NCBI RefSeq assembly: GCF_002887595.1
Contig: NZ_PEBU01000003.1
Span: 310,001-374,000 of the forward strand
DNA: 64,000 bases
DNA from: Bowmanella denitrificans
GTDB lineage: Bacteria; Pseudomonadota; Gammaproteobacteria; Enterobacterales; Alteromonadaceae
Direction of reading: 5' to 3'
Shown piece by piece: positions 19,562-29,157 of this stretch. The translations under genes were made by a program, and so were the position numbers. Within the stretch, counting starts at the first letter, position 1; each line of letters opens with the position of its first letter. The notes below the pieces were generated by a model. That model did no database searches. It had not been told where the DNA came from and worked only from the letters and a program-made list of their open reading frames with translations.

Positions 19562-19939
19562 GTGTATACACTTCAAATTTTGCTTGGTCACAACACGATG
19601 ACCGCCACACTCAAAAACACCGCTGCCAGCCGGGATTTTATTGCACAACTCCCCATGACCCTGGAGCTGAAAGATTATGCCTCGACGGAAAAAGTCGCGG
19701 ATTTGCCCCAAAAACTATCAACACAAGGGGCACCTGACGGCTATGAACCCCGCGTAGGCGACATTACCTATTATGCGCCTTGGGGAAACCTCGCGATTTT
19801 TTATCGGGACTTTGGTTACTCACGCGGCTTGGTAAACCTCGGGCGAATCATCGAAGGCACAGAAAACCTGAATTTTCGCGGCGCAATGAGTGCCACCATT
19901 GAGATAGTTGCGGATGAATCAAGCATCGGTAACCAATAG
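19562..19939 (+). CDS. Cyclophilin-like fold protein
   Basis: A 125-residue protein of the bacterial cyclophilin-like family (PF18050 type). Characteristic segments are RDFIAQLPMTLELKDYA, GYEPRVGDITYYAPWGNLA and IFYRDFGYSRGLVNLG. The start is GTG 19562 with GGAAG upstream, giving a complete first beta strand (VYTLQILLG); there is no signal peptide. These proteins resemble cyclophilin in fold but lack evidence for peptidyl-prolyl isomerase activity. It is first in the gene set divergent from the LysR gene. Confidence 0.75.
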   Translation: MYTLQILLGHNTMTATLKNTAASRDFIAQLPMTLELKDYASTEKVADLPQKLSTQGAPDGYEPRVGDITYYAPWGNLAIFYRDFGYSRGLVNLGRIIEGTENLNFRGAMSATIEIVADESSIGNQ

Positions 19940-19968
19940 TGCTATGGACGGATAATAAGGAGAACATA

Positions 19969-20463
19969 ATGAGCGTACCCGTTCTGAGAACACTGCTATG
20001 TACAGTGACAGTCTATGTTGCAGTCTCGGCATTTGCAGGCGAAGAGAAGCCTTCCCCAGCACAGGCAATTACCCTGGCTGGTTCCCAAGTATCTATGGCT
20101 GGTCCAGAAAAGCTCTTTACCGGTGCCGCACGTATCGACCCCCTATTCCCCGGCACCGATGCCATCAATGCATCGGGCGCTTATGTCACCTTTGAGCCAG
20201 GCGCACGCTCGGCCTGGCATACCCACCCCAGAGGTCAGCACATTATCGTGACTCAGGGGGTGGGCCTGACCCAAGAATGGGGTAAACCCATCCAGCAAAT
20301 AAAAACCGGTGACGTGGTTTGGTGCCCACCTGGCGTTAAACACTGGCACGGCGGTGCCGAGAAAACGGCAATGACCCACCTGGTGGTGACCGGATTGGAT
20401 GGTAAAGGCAACAACGTAATCTGGATGGAGAAAGTGAGCGACGAGCAGTATCACAGCCACTAA
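19969..20463 (+). CDS. Secreted cupin-domain protein
   Basis: A 164-residue cupin with a signal peptide (residues 1-24, ends VSAFAG). The metal-binding motif is clear: SAWHTHPRGQHIIVTQG in motif 1 and CPPGVKHWHGG in motif 2, giving His ligands. Start ATG 19969 has AAGGAG upstream; the frame is open 10 codons further but without a better site. Cupins of this type often sit beside carboxymuconolactone-decarboxylase-like genes, as here. Function unknown; possibly dioxygenase, isomerase or binding protein. A stump of a second such gene lies at 23683. Confidence 0.82.
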   Translation: MSVPVLRTLLCTVTVYVAVSAFAGEEKPSPAQAITLAGSQVSMAGPEKLFTGAARIDPLFPGTDAINASGAYVTFEPGARSAWHTHPRGQHIIVTQGVGLTQEWGKPIQQIKTGDVVWCPPGVKHWHGGAEKTAMTHLVVTGLDGKGNNVIWMEKVSDEQYHSH

Positions 20464-20496
20464 TCCCTCAACACTCTTGAACGACAGGTTGCGAAA

Positions 20497-21240
20497 ATGA
20501 AGACAGCACGTATTGCCTCCCGACTGTTGATACTCGGTATCTGCATCTCGTTACCCCAAGCCTGGGAACAACTCTCAGATACGCAAGAGGAAATCAACAT
20601 GAATCAAGAACAGACACTTAGTCAACGGCAACAGGCAATCATCCCTGTTGCAGCATCGGCCGCAGCGGGTGACCTGGCAAAATTGAAAGGCGCGCTCAAC
20701 CAAGCACTGGATGCTGGCATGACAGTGAACGACGGCAAGGAGGTACTGGTGCAGTTGTATGCCTACGCGGGTTTTCCTCGCAGTCTCAATGCACTGGGTA
20801 CCTTCATGGGTGTACTGGCGGAGCGCCGCGAACAAAGTATCGAGGATGCTCAAGGTGACATACCACGGACGCCAATCCCGCAAGGCGACGCCCTACTGGA
20901 ACAAGGCACAGCCAACCAGACTGAACTGGCCGGCGGTCCGGTAAAAGGCCCCCTGTTTGATTTTTCCCCGGCTGTAGATGAATTCCTGAAGACCCATTTG
21001 TTTGGCGACATTTTTGCCCGCGACAACCTGAGCTGGCAGGACCGGGAGATCGCCACCCTAGCCATGTTATCGGTCCTGGCTGGTACCGAACCGCAATTGC
21101 AGGCGCACGTGGGAATTGCCATGAACACAGGCCTCAGCGCACCGCAACTGCAACAGTTGGCAACGGTATTAGCAGAACAGATCGGTCCAGAGGCCGCCGC
21201 ACGCACTCTCTCAGCACTGACACAGTATCTGAATCCATGA
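20497..21240 (+). CDS. Carboxymuconolactone decarboxylase-family protein, signal-peptide bearing
   Basis: A 247-residue protein with two AhpD/CMD-like helical repeats (about 60-115 and 165-240), seen as LVQLYAYAGFPRSLNALGTF and REIATLAMLSVLAGTEPQLQAHVGIAMNTGLS. The first 22 residues are hydrophobic and could be a signal peptide, though ATG 20599 (MNQEQTLSQ) would give a cytoplasmic form. The classical CxxC peroxidatic pair of AhpD is absent, so the decarboxylase/hydratase branch is more likely. Its stop overlaps the MFS start (ATGA). Confidence 0.82.
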   Translation: MKTARIASRLLILGICISLPQAWEQLSDTQEEINMNQEQTLSQRQQAIIPVAASAAAGDLAKLKGALNQALDAGMTVNDGKEVLVQLYAYAGFPRSLNALGTFMGVLAERREQSIEDAQGDIPRTPIPQGDALLEQGTANQTELAGGPVKGPLFDFSPAVDEFLKTHLFGDIFARDNLSWQDREIATLAMLSVLAGTEPQLQAHVGIAMNTGLSAPQLQQLATVLAEQIGPEAAARTLSALTQYLNP

Positions 21241-22484
21241 ATGACATCGTCATAAATGAAGGTAACGAGACCACGCCATCAGCTCAAGCTGCCAGCCGCC
21301 CCCCCTTAGGCGAGCAGGCCCACTGGAGCGGAGTCTTTGCCATGACCTTGTGTGTCTTCACACTGATTGCGTCGGAGTTCATGCCGGTCAGCTTGCTGCC
21401 TCCCATCGCGAGTGCCTTGAACGTAACAGAAGGCATGGCGGGGCAAGGCATTGCCATATCCGGGGTCTTTGCGGTACTGACCAGCCTGTTTATCTCGGTG
21501 CTGGCCGGAGGTATGAATCGCAAGACTTTGCTGCTTGGGCTGACGGTGATGATGGGTTTTTCCGCTGCCGTAGTGGCGTTGGCGCAGGATTACCTGACCT
21601 ACATGATTGGCCGTGGGCTGATCGGAATGGTAATTGGTGGTTTCTGGTCGCTGCCTGCCGCTGTGGCCATGCGTCTGGTGCCGCCAACAAAGGTGCCCAA
21701 AGCACTGGCGATTTTCAATGCCGGAAATGCGCTAGCCATGGTGTTGGCTGCGCCGCTGGGCGCGTATATGGGTTCCATAATCGGCTGGCGTGGCGCATTT
21801 TTTTGCCTGGTGCCAGTGGCGATGCTCACCCTTGTCTGGCAATGGATCAGCTTGCCATCGCTGCCGGTAGAATCGTCTGCAGATAATCATGGTGGTGGGT
21901 TTGCCCTTGTATTCAAGGTGTTTGCCCCCTTACGCAGGCCAGCGGTGCTGTCCGGCATGTTGGCAATAGCAGCCTTATTCATGGGGCAATTCACTCTGTA
22001 CACCTATGTGCGCCCGTTTCTGGAATCCGTTACCCAAGTTGAGGTGTCAACCCTTTCACTGATTCTGCTGCTGACTGGTGTGGCAGGCTTTTTCGGCACA
22101 CTACTGATCAACAGCGCACTGGCACGTGGGTTCTACCAGACCCTGTTCACCATTCCGCTACTGATGTCGGTTATCGCCGTGGCGCTGATGTTTTTTGGTG
22201 GTTGGATTGCCGCTGTAATGGCGCTGCTGGGTCTGTGGGGGCTAGTTGCCACCGCCGCGCCGGTTGGCTGGTGGGCGTGGATACCGCGCACTTTGCCAAA
22301 GGAAGCGGAAGCTGCTGGCGGCTTAATGGTAGCAGTAATTCAGCTGGCCATTGCGCTGGGGTCTACCCTGGGCGGAGTGTTATTTGATGCGTCAGGTTAT
22401 CAAAACACCTTTGCCGCCAGTGCTTGTCTGTTGCTGGTATCGGCGACGTTAGTACTCATGACCGCACACGCCGAGAAAAAATGA
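21237..22484 (+). CDS. MFS transporter (DHA1-type exporter)
   Basis: A 415-residue major-facilitator protein with twelve predicted hydrophobic segments. The MFS signature between helices 2 and 3 is present as SVLAGGMNRKTLLL, and GRGLIGMVIGGFWSLPAA marks helix 5 (motif C-like), as in DHA1 drug or sugar efflux proteins such as AraJ. It is translationally coupled to the CMD gene before it and to the hydrolase after it (both ATGA overlaps). Likely role: export of the compound handled by the cluster. Confidence 0.9.
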   Translation: MNDIVINEGNETTPSAQAASRPPLGEQAHWSGVFAMTLCVFTLIASEFMPVSLLPPIASALNVTEGMAGQGIAISGVFAVLTSLFISVLAGGMNRKTLLLGLTVMMGFSAAVVALAQDYLTYMIGRGLIGMVIGGFWSLPAAVAMRLVPPTKVPKALAIFNAGNALAMVLAAPLGAYMGSIIGWRGAFFCLVPVAMLTLVWQWISLPSLPVESSADNHGGGFALVFKVFAPLRRPAVLSGMLAIAALFMGQFTLYTYVRPFLESVTQVEVSTLSLILLLTGVAGFFGTLLINSALARGFYQTLFTIPLLMSVIAVALMFFGGWIAAVMALLGLWGLVATAAPVGWWAWIPRTLPKEAEAAGGLMVAVIQLAIALGSTLGGVLFDASGYQNTFAASACLLLVSATLVLMTAHAEKK

Positions 22485-23605
22485 ACGCACTAGAAATGGA
22501 GAAAGACATTATGAAGAGACAACAAGAAATATTGGAACAGGACGTACCGGATACCGGTCGTCGTAATCTCATGAAAATGACTGGAGTAGGAATTGCCACT
22601 ATGACCATTGGAACCATTAGTTCAACCGTATCAGCCAACACCGCCTTATCGCTCACCGATGAGTGGGACAAAACTTTCGCCAAGAGCGACAAGGTGGATC
22701 ACCGCAAGGTGACGTTTACTAATCGTTACGGCATCACCCTGGCTGGGGATCTTTACGCACCCAAGGGTATCAGCGGTAAGCTGTCGGCCATTGCCGTGAG
22801 TGGTCCCTTTGGCGCCATCAAAGAACAGTCTTCCGGCCTGTATGCACAGACGCTAGCCGAACAGGGCTTTATTACCCTGGCGTTTGATCCGTCCTACACA
22901 GGAGAAAGCGGTGGCGAGCCCCGTCATGTGGCGTCGCCGGATATCAACACCGAAGACTTCAGCGCCGCAGTGGACTTTCTCGGCCTGCAAGCACATGTGG
23001 ACCGTGAGCATATAGGCATCATCGGCATTTGCGGTTGGGGTGGCATGGCATTGAATGCGGCCGCCGTAGACAAGCGCATCAAGGCCGTGGCGACCAGCAC
23101 CATGTATGACATGAGCCGGGTGATGTCTAAAGGTTACAATGACAGCATGAGCAAGGAAGATCGCACAGCGGCGCTGGAAATGCTGAGCCAGCAGCGCTGG
23201 GCCGATGCCGAAAACGGAAAACCGGCAGTCGGCCCGGTCTCTCTGGAACTGGCAGGTGGCGAACCGCAGTTTGTGGTGGAGTATGCGGGCTATTACAAAT
23301 CAAAGGAACGTGGCTTCCATCCACGGGCTATCAACTCCAACGCCTCATGGACGGTGACCAATCCGCTGTCATTCATGAACATGCCGTTGCTGTCGTACAT
23401 CGATGAAATTTCACCGCGTCCGACGTTGTTGATCCATGGCGAAAAAGCGCATTCGCGCTACTTCAGCGAATCCGCCTATGAGGCGGCGGCAGAACCGAAA
23501 GAGCTGATCATCATTCCAGATGCTAACCATGTGGACCTTTATGACCAGGCAGACAAAATTCCTTTCGATAAGTTAACGGACTTTTTCCGTAAGAACCTGG
23601 CTTGA
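22481..23605 (+). CDS. Alpha/beta hydrolase with Tat signal and Cys nucleophile
   Basis: A 374-residue dienelactone-hydrolase-like enzyme. A twin-arginine motif GRRNLMK is at residues 26-32, followed by a hydrophobic stretch (33-52), so export by the Tat route is likely. The nucleophile elbow reads GICGWGG, with Cys184 in place of Ser, as in dienelactone hydrolase. The acid and His of the triad are probably in the RPTLLIHGEKAHSR region and DANHVDLYD. Start 22481 overlaps the MFS stop; ATG 22511 has a better ribosome site (GGAGAAAG) and would lose only 10 residues. The substrate is unknown. Confidence 0.85.
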   Translation: MNALEMEKDIMKRQQEILEQDVPDTGRRNLMKMTGVGIATMTIGTISSTVSANTALSLTDEWDKTFAKSDKVDHRKVTFTNRYGITLAGDLYAPKGISGKLSAIAVSGPFGAIKEQSSGLYAQTLAEQGFITLAFDPSYTGESGGEPRHVASPDINTEDFSAAVDFLGLQAHVDREHIGIIGICGWGGMALNAAAVDKRIKAVATSTMYDMSRVMSKGYNDSMSKEDRTAALEMLSQQRWADAENGKPAVGPVSLELAGGEPQFVVEYAGYYKSKERGFHPRAINSNASWTVTNPLSFMNMPLLSYIDEISPRPTLLIHGEKAHSRYFSESAYEAAAEPKELIIIPDANHVDLYDQADKIPFDKLTDFFRKNLA

Positions 23606-23682
23606 TTCTGCCGACAGGCAACGACGATGCATGGCCTTCACTGACTGCAATGTTTCAATGACGCTTAGTAAGGAGAACGACC

Positions 23683-23775
23683 ATGATTCATCACAACAAC
23701 GGTTCCCGCCCTTTTGCAGATGCACCGGCAGAATGGTTTACCGGACGTGCCCGCATTAACCCGCTTTGCCTGTAA
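23683..23775 (+). pseudogene. Truncated second cupin gene (5' stump)
   Basis: ATG 23683 has AAGGAG upstream and encodes 30 residues: MIHHNNGSRPFADAPAEWF continuing to ARINPLCL, then a stop. The segment EWFTGRARINPL matches the start of cupin proteins of this kind (compare KLFTGAARIDPLF in the complete cupin at 19969). The cupin barrel and metal ligands are missing. The sequence between it and the guaA terminator shows no continuing cupin frame, so this is most likely a deletion remnant at the edge of the cluster. Confidence 0.65.
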
Positions 23776-23963
23776 GCAGAAGAGCCGTCGCACGTCACTG
23801 CCAGGCTGGTAACTTCGCAGAGGTTATCCCTCGACTTGAAGTTGTGATGCTTGGCATCGGCTGTCACTCACCGCATCATGTTTCGATAATACCGCCTTGG
23901 ACCACGCTCAAGCGGTGCTTCACGCGGCTATCAATTGCTAAAACCAGCCAGACAAAAAACGAA

Positions 23964-23987
23964 AAAGCCCATAAAAATATGGGCTTT
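23964..23987 (-). terminator. Intrinsic terminator of guaA
   Basis: AAAGCCCATA pairs with TATGGGCTTT around AAAA; read on the minus strand it ends in TTTTTC. It is 42 bases beyond the guaA stop. Confidence 0.85.
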
Positions 23988-24028
23988 CTTACTCTAATAG
24001 GCTGCGCTTAAGCTAGTAACGAGTGAAA

Positions 24029-25606
24029 TCATTCCCACTCAATAGTGGCTGGTGGCTTACCGGAGATATCATAAACCACACGGGAAATCCCATCGATTTC
24101 ATTGATAATACGGTTAGACACCTTACCGAGGAAATCATACGGCAGATGCGCCCAGTGGGCGGTCATAAAGTCGATGGTTTCGACCGCACGCAGCGAGACT
24201 ACCCAGTCGTATTTACGTGCATCGCCCATGACCCCAACCGAGCGCACCGGCAGGAATACGGTAAAGGCCTGACTGACTTTGTTGTATAAATCAGCTTTAT
24301 GCAGCTCTTCGATAAAGATGGCGTCTGCGCGGCGCAGCAGATCGCAATATTCCTTTTTCACTTCGCCCAGTACACGTACACCTAAGCCTGGTCCAGGGAA
24401 GGGGTGGCGATACAGCATATCGTAAGGCAAGCCAAGCTCCAGGCCGACCTTGCGCACTTCGTCTTTAAACAGTTCACGCAATGGTTCCACCAGTCCCAGT
24501 TCCATATCGTCGGGTAAACCGCCGACATTATGGTGAGACTTGATCACATGCGCTTTACCTGTGGCAGAGCCTGCCGATTCGATCACATCCGGGTAAATCG
24601 TGCCCTGCGCCAGCCATTTGGCGTTGGCGCGTTTGGAGGCTTGCTCGTCAAACACTTCCACAAACACACGCCCAATCACTTTGCGTTTGGCTTCTGGATC
24701 TTCTACTCCGGCAAGCTCACCAAGGAAACGTTGTTCGGCATCCACCTTGACGATGTTCAGGCCAAAATGATCGCCAAACATATCCATCACCTGCTGGCCT
24801 TCGTTTAAACGCAGCAAGCCATTATCGACAAATACGCAGGTTAGATTTTTACCAATGGCGCGATGCAGCAGCATGGCGGTAACAGATGAGTCCACACCGC
24901 CGGACAGGCCAAGGATCACTTCGTCATCTCCAACCTGAGCACGAATGCGCTCAACCGCATCTTCGATAATAGAGGCAGGTGTCCAGAGTTTCTCACAGCC
25001 ACAGATATCCAGCACAAAATGCTCCAGCAAACGCTGGCCCTGACGGGTGTGGGTGACTTCAGGGTGGAACTGCACGCCATAGAAACGCTTTTCCTCGTTG
25101 GCCATGGCTGCAAAGGGGCAGCTTTCGGTACTCGCCAGGGTAGTGAAACCGTCGGGTATGGCGCTAACTTTGTCACCGTGGCTCATCCAAACATCCAGCA
25201 GAGCATTGCCGCCAGTGCTGATATGGTCCTCAATTTTGTCCAACAAGGGTGAAGGCTTGAGCACTTCTACCTGGGCATAGCCGAACTCACGAATATTGGA
25301 GCCCTGTACTTTACCGCCCAGTTGTTCGGCCATGGTCTGCATACCATAACATATACCAAATACCGGTACCCCGGCATTAAATACATAGTCAGGCGCACGC
25401 GGTGAGCCCGCTTCGGTCACCGACTCCGGGCCACCAGAAAGGATAATCCCCTGTGGATTGAATTCACGGATTTGCGCTTCTGTGACATCCCACGCCCACA
25501 GTTCACAATATACGCCGATTTCACGGATACGACGGGCAATAAGCTGGGTGTACTGAGAACCAAAGTCCAGGATCAATATGCGATGGTCATGAATATTTAC
25601 AGTCAT
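24029..25606 (-). CDS. guaA: GMP synthase (glutamine-hydrolysing)
   Basis: Converts XMP to GMP using glutamine and ATP, last step of guanine nucleotide synthesis. The N-terminal class I amidotransferase (1-200) has nucleophile Cys in GICYGMQTM and His/Glu in FHPEVTH. The ATP-pyrophosphatase domain follows with P-loop LSGGVDSS (about 235), and the C-terminal dimerisation domain ends PPATIEWE, the conserved terminus. Length 525 residues as in E. coli. guaB lies upstream with an 88-base gap, forming the usual guaBA pair. Confidence 0.98.
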   Translation of the reverse strand: MTVNIHDHRILILDFGSQYTQLIARRIREIGVYCELWAWDVTEAQIREFNPQGIILSGGPESVTEAGSPRAPDYVFNAGVPVFGICYGMQTMAEQLGGKVQGSNIREFGYAQVEVLKPSPLLDKIEDHISTGGNALLDVWMSHGDKVSAIPDGFTTLASTESCPFAAMANEEKRFYGVQFHPEVTHTRQGQRLLEHFVLDICGCEKLWTPASIIEDAVERIRAQVGDDEVILGLSGGVDSSVTAMLLHRAIGKNLTCVFVDNGLLRLNEGQQVMDMFGDHFGLNIVKVDAEQRFLGELAGVEDPEAKRKVIGRVFVEVFDEQASKRANAKWLAQGTIYPDVIESAGSATGKAHVIKSHHNVGGLPDDMELGLVEPLRELFKDEVRKVGLELGLPYDMLYRHPFPGPGLGVRVLGEVKKEYCDLLRRADAIFIEELHKADLYNKVSQAFTVFLPVRSVGVMGDARKYDWVVSLRAVETIDFMTAHWAHLPYDFLGKVSNRIINEIDGISRVVYDISGKPPATIEWE

Positions 25607-25655
25607 GGATTTCCCATTTGAGTGTGTCTGCGGCCAGGCCGCGCTGAAGAATCAA

Positions 25656-25675
25656 GGGGAGCTGCCCTGCTCCCC
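25656..25675 (-). other. Hairpin between guaB and guaA
   Basis: GGGGAGC and GCTCCCC pair around a TGCCCT loop in the guaB-guaA gap. On the minus strand it is not followed by a T-run, so it may be a processing or partial attenuation site rather than a full terminator. Confidence 0.35.
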
Positions 25676-25694
25676 CGTTTAATCTGTCTGTGAA

Positions 25695-27164
25695 TTAGCC
25701 TAAGCGGTAGTTAGGTGCTTCTTTGGTAATAGTCACATCGTGCACATGCGACTCGCCCATGCCTGCCGACGTCACACGCACAAATTTGGCTTTGGTACGC
25801 AGCTCGTCAATGGTGGCACAGCCGGTCAGGCCCATGGCGCTGCGCAGTCCACCCATCTGCTGGTGAACGATAGTGGCAATCGGGCCTTTATAAGCCACAC
25901 GACCTTCGATACCTTCAGGTACCAGCTTCTCAGCGTTTTTGCTGTCCTGGAAATAACGGTCAGAGGAACCATGGCTTTGATTCATCGCCCCCAGTGAACC
26001 CATACCGCGATAGGACTTGTAGTAGCGGCCCTGATACAGTTCCACTTCACCCGGTGCTTCTTCCGTACCGGCCAACATACTGCCTACCATCACACAACTG
26101 GCACCGGCCGCCAGGGCTTTGGCGATATCACCGGAAAAGCGAATACCGCCGTCGGCGATCACAGGGATATCCGTGCCTTTTAACCCTTCGACCGCATCTG
26201 AAACGGCGGTTATTTGCGGTACACCACAGCCGGTTACGATACGGGTAGTACAGATAGAACCAGGGCCAATCCCTACTTTTACCGCATCCACACCGGCTTC
26301 GGCCAGGGCTTTGGCACCTTCTGCCGTCGCCACATTACCAGCAATAATTTGCAGTTCAGGATAATCGGCGCGCACTTTCTTAACCCGATCAATTACCCCT
26401 TGGGAATGACCGTGAGAGGTATCAATCAGCAATACATCAACACCGGCCTCTACCAACAACTTGATGCGCTCATCGGTGCCGGCACCCACGCTGACGGCAG
26501 CCCCAACGCGCAACCGCCCAAGGGCATCTTTACAGGCATTTGGCTTACTTTCGGCTTTCTGGAAATCTTTTACGGTAATCAGGCCCTTAAGTTTAAAGGC
26601 GTTGTCCACCACCAGAATTTTCTCAATGCGATGTTCATGCATCAAGCCCAGCACTTCTTCGGAGCTTGCGCCTTCTTTAACCGTCACCAGACGTTCTTTG
26701 GGGGTCATGACATTGGCAATCGGCAGGCTAAGATTGTTCTCGAAACGCAGGTCGCGGCCTGTCACTATGCCGACCAGATTATTGTCTCTGTCAACAACCG
26801 GGAAACCTGAATAGCCATGCTGCTTGCTCAGCGCATTGATTTCCCCTATGGTGGCATCCGGTGTCACCGTCATCGGATCAGACACCACGCCACTTTCGTA
26901 TTTTTTCACCTGGCGCACATGACTGGCCTGATCTTCAGCGGTCATATTCTTGTGAATAAAGCCGATGCCGCCTTCCTGGGCCAAAGCAATAGCTAAACGA
27001 GCCTCACTGACGGTGTCCATTGCGGCAGAAATCATCGGGATATTCAGTTCAACACCACGGGTTAAGCGGGTCTTTAAACTGGCAGTATGAGGAAGGACGG
27101 TAGAATGACCTGGGACTAACAAAACATCATCGAAAGTCAGGGCTTCTTTTTCGATTCTGAGCAT
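25695..27164 (-). CDS. guaB: IMP dehydrogenase
   Basis: Oxidises IMP to XMP with NAD, the rate-limiting step of guanine nucleotide synthesis. It is 489 residues. The TIM barrel is interrupted by two CBS domains (about 92-205), and the catalytic Cys loop is [13 protein letters not shown]. The flap Arg-Tyr segment and C-terminal [11 protein letters not shown] are typical. It heads guaBA; xseA is divergent with only about 100 bases between the starts, the usual arrangement. Confidence 0.98.
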   Translation of the reverse strand: MLRIEKEALTFDDVLLVPGHSTVLPHTASLKTRLTRGVELNIPMISAAMDTVSEARLAIALAQEGGIGFIHKNMTAEDQASHVRQVKKYESGVVSDPMTVTPDATIGEINALSKQHGYSGFPVVDRDNNLVGIVTGRDLRFENNLSLPIANVMTPKERLVTVKEGASSEEVLGLMHEHRIEKILVVDNAFKLKGLITVKDFQKAESKPNACKDALGRLRVGAAVSVGAGTDERIKLLVEAGVDVLLIDTSHGHSQGVIDRVKKVRADYPELQIIAGNVATAEGAKALAEAGVDAVKVGIGPGSICTTRIVTGCGVPQITAVSDAVEGLKGTDIPVIADGGIRFSGDIAKALAAGASCVMVGSMLAGTEEAPGEVELYQGRYYKSYRGMGSLGAMNQSHGSSDRYFQDSKNAEKLVPEGIEGRVAYKGPIATIVHQQMGGLRSAMGLTGCATIDELRTKAKFVRVTSAGMGESHVHDVTITKEAPNYRLG

Positions 27165-27264
27165 CGCAACAACACCTTTAGAATGAGGATTTAGTTGCGG
27201 CGCAATTGTAGCTGTTTTGCCCTTTAGGGTAAACTTGTTTTCTTGCCGCCGGATAAGTTTTTTT

Positions 27265-28611
27265 ATGTCATCAAGTACTCAACAAATCTACACCGTCAGC
27301 CACCTGAACCGTTTTGCCCGTCAAGTACTGGAAAGTGAGATTGGGATTGTCTGGGTGCGGGCAGAGATATCCAATTTTGTTGCGGCCAGCTCAGGGCACT
27401 GGTATTTCACCCTTAAAGATGAACGTGCTCAGGTACGTGCTGCCATGTTTAAAAACGCCAATCGGCGTGTCAGCATGCGCCCACGGGAAGGCGATAGGGT
27501 GCTGGTGCGTGCCAGTATCAGTCTGTATGAACCCCGTGGCGATTATCAGTTAATTGTCGAGCATATGGAGCCAGAGGGCGAGGGCTTACTGAAGCAGCAA
27601 TTTGAACAGCTTAAACGCAAGCTGTTGACTGAAGGGTTGTTCGATCAGAGTCATAAACGCCCCCTGCCCCAGCCGATTCTTAAAGTCGGTGTGATCACCT
27701 CGCCAACCGGCGCAGCCATGCACGACATACTCACGGTGCTGAAAAGACGTAACCCGGCCATTGAAGTCGTTCTTTACCCCAGTCAGGTGCAAGGTGAAGC
27801 AGCGCCAATGCAGTTAATCCGCGCAATCGAGCTTGCTAATCTGCGCAGTGAGGTGGACATACTAATTGTCGGTCGCGGTGGTGGCTCGTTGGAAGACCTG
27901 TGGTGTTTTAACGACGAGCGCCTGGCCCGCTGTATTTATGCCTCCAGATTGCCGGTTATCAGTGCCGTGGGCCATGAGGTTGATGTCAGTATTGCCGATT
28001 TTGTTGCCGATCTGCGTGCCCCTACCCCTTCCGCGGCAGCTGAGCTGGTCAGTCAGGACAAAGACGAGCTACAACATCGCGTTAACCAGTTGGCCATTCG
28101 TTTACGCCAGCGTCTGACGGCCTTAATGGAGACCAAAGCCTACAGCCAGCAATTGCTGGAAAGCCGCCTGGTCCGCCATCATCCGCAAGCCCGTTTGCAC
28201 CAGCAAGCACAACAACTGGACAGACTGGCGGATACCCTGACCTTCTTTTTACAACGTCACTTATCTAAAACACAGGAAAGATTGCAAACACTGGAAAGTC
28301 GTCTGATGCATTACTCACCCGCTCAGCAGCTTACCGGACAAACACAGCAACTGCATTATCTGCAGCAAAGTCTGATCCGCAATATGCAACAGTTACTGAT
28401 AAGCAAGGGTCAGCGTCTGGCCGCAAACGGCCACTTACTGGATACGGTGAGCCCCCTTGCCACGCTCGCACGGGGTTACAGTATCAGCCTCATAGGCGAT
28501 AAGGTAATTAAAACCCTTGGCGACATTAAACAAGGCGATCAGTTAACCACTAAACTGGCTGATGGTACTATTATCAGCGAGGTCAAAGGTCTGGAGTCCA
28601 AAAGCCACTGA
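27265..28611 (+). CDS. xseA: Exodeoxyribonuclease VII large subunit
   Basis: Large subunit of the single-strand exonuclease VII. It has an N-terminal OB fold (residues about 8-105, with [22 protein letters not shown]), the catalytic domain with [15 protein letters not shown] and [17 protein letters not shown] (about 130-320), and a long C-terminal coiled coil that holds the small subunits. The frame is open 16 codons upstream, but ATG 27265 ([12 protein letters not shown]) fits the family start and gives 448 residues, equal to the usual length. Confidence 0.96.
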   Translation: MSSSTQQIYTVSHLNRFARQVLESEIGIVWVRAEISNFVAASSGHWYFTLKDERAQVRAAMFKNANRRVSMRPREGDRVLVRASISLYEPRGDYQLIVEHMEPEGEGLLKQQFEQLKRKLLTEGLFDQSHKRPLPQPILKVGVITSPTGAAMHDILTVLKRRNPAIEVVLYPSQVQGEAAPMQLIRAIELANLRSEVDILIVGRGGGSLEDLWCFNDERLARCIYASRLPVISAVGHEVDVSIADFVADLRAPTPSAAAELVSQDKDELQHRVNQLAIRLRQRLTALMETKAYSQQLLESRLVRHHPQARLHQQAQQLDRLADTLTFFLQRHLSKTQERLQTLESRLMHYSPAQQLTGQTQQLHYLQQSLIRNMQQLLISKGQRLAANGHLLDTVSPLATLARGYSISLIGDKVIKTLGDIKQGDQLTTKLADGTIISEVKGLESKSH

Positions 28612-28668
28612 TCTGTGTTATCCAGGCCTGAAGCACAGTAATACGCTCCGTCTGAATCGCGTTAGTGG

Positions 28669-29157
28669 CTATGGTTGTAACGGTACTCTAAGGTGAGTCA
28701 CCAACACCTTGTCATCAACAAAAACCAGTTGGTAAAGATCGCCGTAATTGGACTCATCCATCTGCACGTCACCTCCACCCAGCAGTGCCAGTAACTCAGG
28801 TGTGGTGTTACTGTGCCCCACTACCAGTGCGTTCTGTCTGTGTTGTTTCAGGGTGGCAGCCAATGTCGCCAACTGGCCCGGCGGGTAGCTTTGCACCTCG
28901 ATTCCCTTTTGCCCGGCAAGGGCAGCAACGGTTTGCTGGGTGCGACGGTAATCGGTACTATAGATAGCGGTCAGTGGTACCGCAGACAGCATTTGTGCCA
29001 GGTTGTCAGCACGCTGTAACCCGTCGACAGTCAGTGCCGGATCCTTACCCTGCTCCAGTTGTTTTTCGCCGTGGCGAATTAAATACACAGTGAAGTCATT
29101 CGCCAGGGCAACATCAACCTGTAACAGGCCGACCAATAGCAATAAGACCAGGCGCAT
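28669..29157 (-). CDS. Secreted histidine phosphatase (phosphoglycerate-mutase-like)
   Basis: A 162-residue phosphatase of the histidine-phosphatase superfamily with a signal peptide (1-19, ends ALA). The catalytic motif is YLIRHGEK, with the second catalytic His in VVGHSNTTPELL. Acts on unknown phosphoesters, probably in the periplasm. The start ATG 29157 shares one base with the der stop (TGATG), which suggests coupling to der; GTG 29160 is possible. Confidence 0.85.
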   Translation of the reverse strand: MRLVLLLLVGLLQVDVALANDFTVYLIRHGEKQLEQGKDPALTVDGLQRADNLAQMLSAVPLTAIYSTDYRRTQQTVAALAGQKGIEVQSYPPGQLATLAATLKQHRQNALVVGHSNTTPELLALLGGGDVQMDESNYGDLYQLVFVDDKVLVTHLRVPLQP

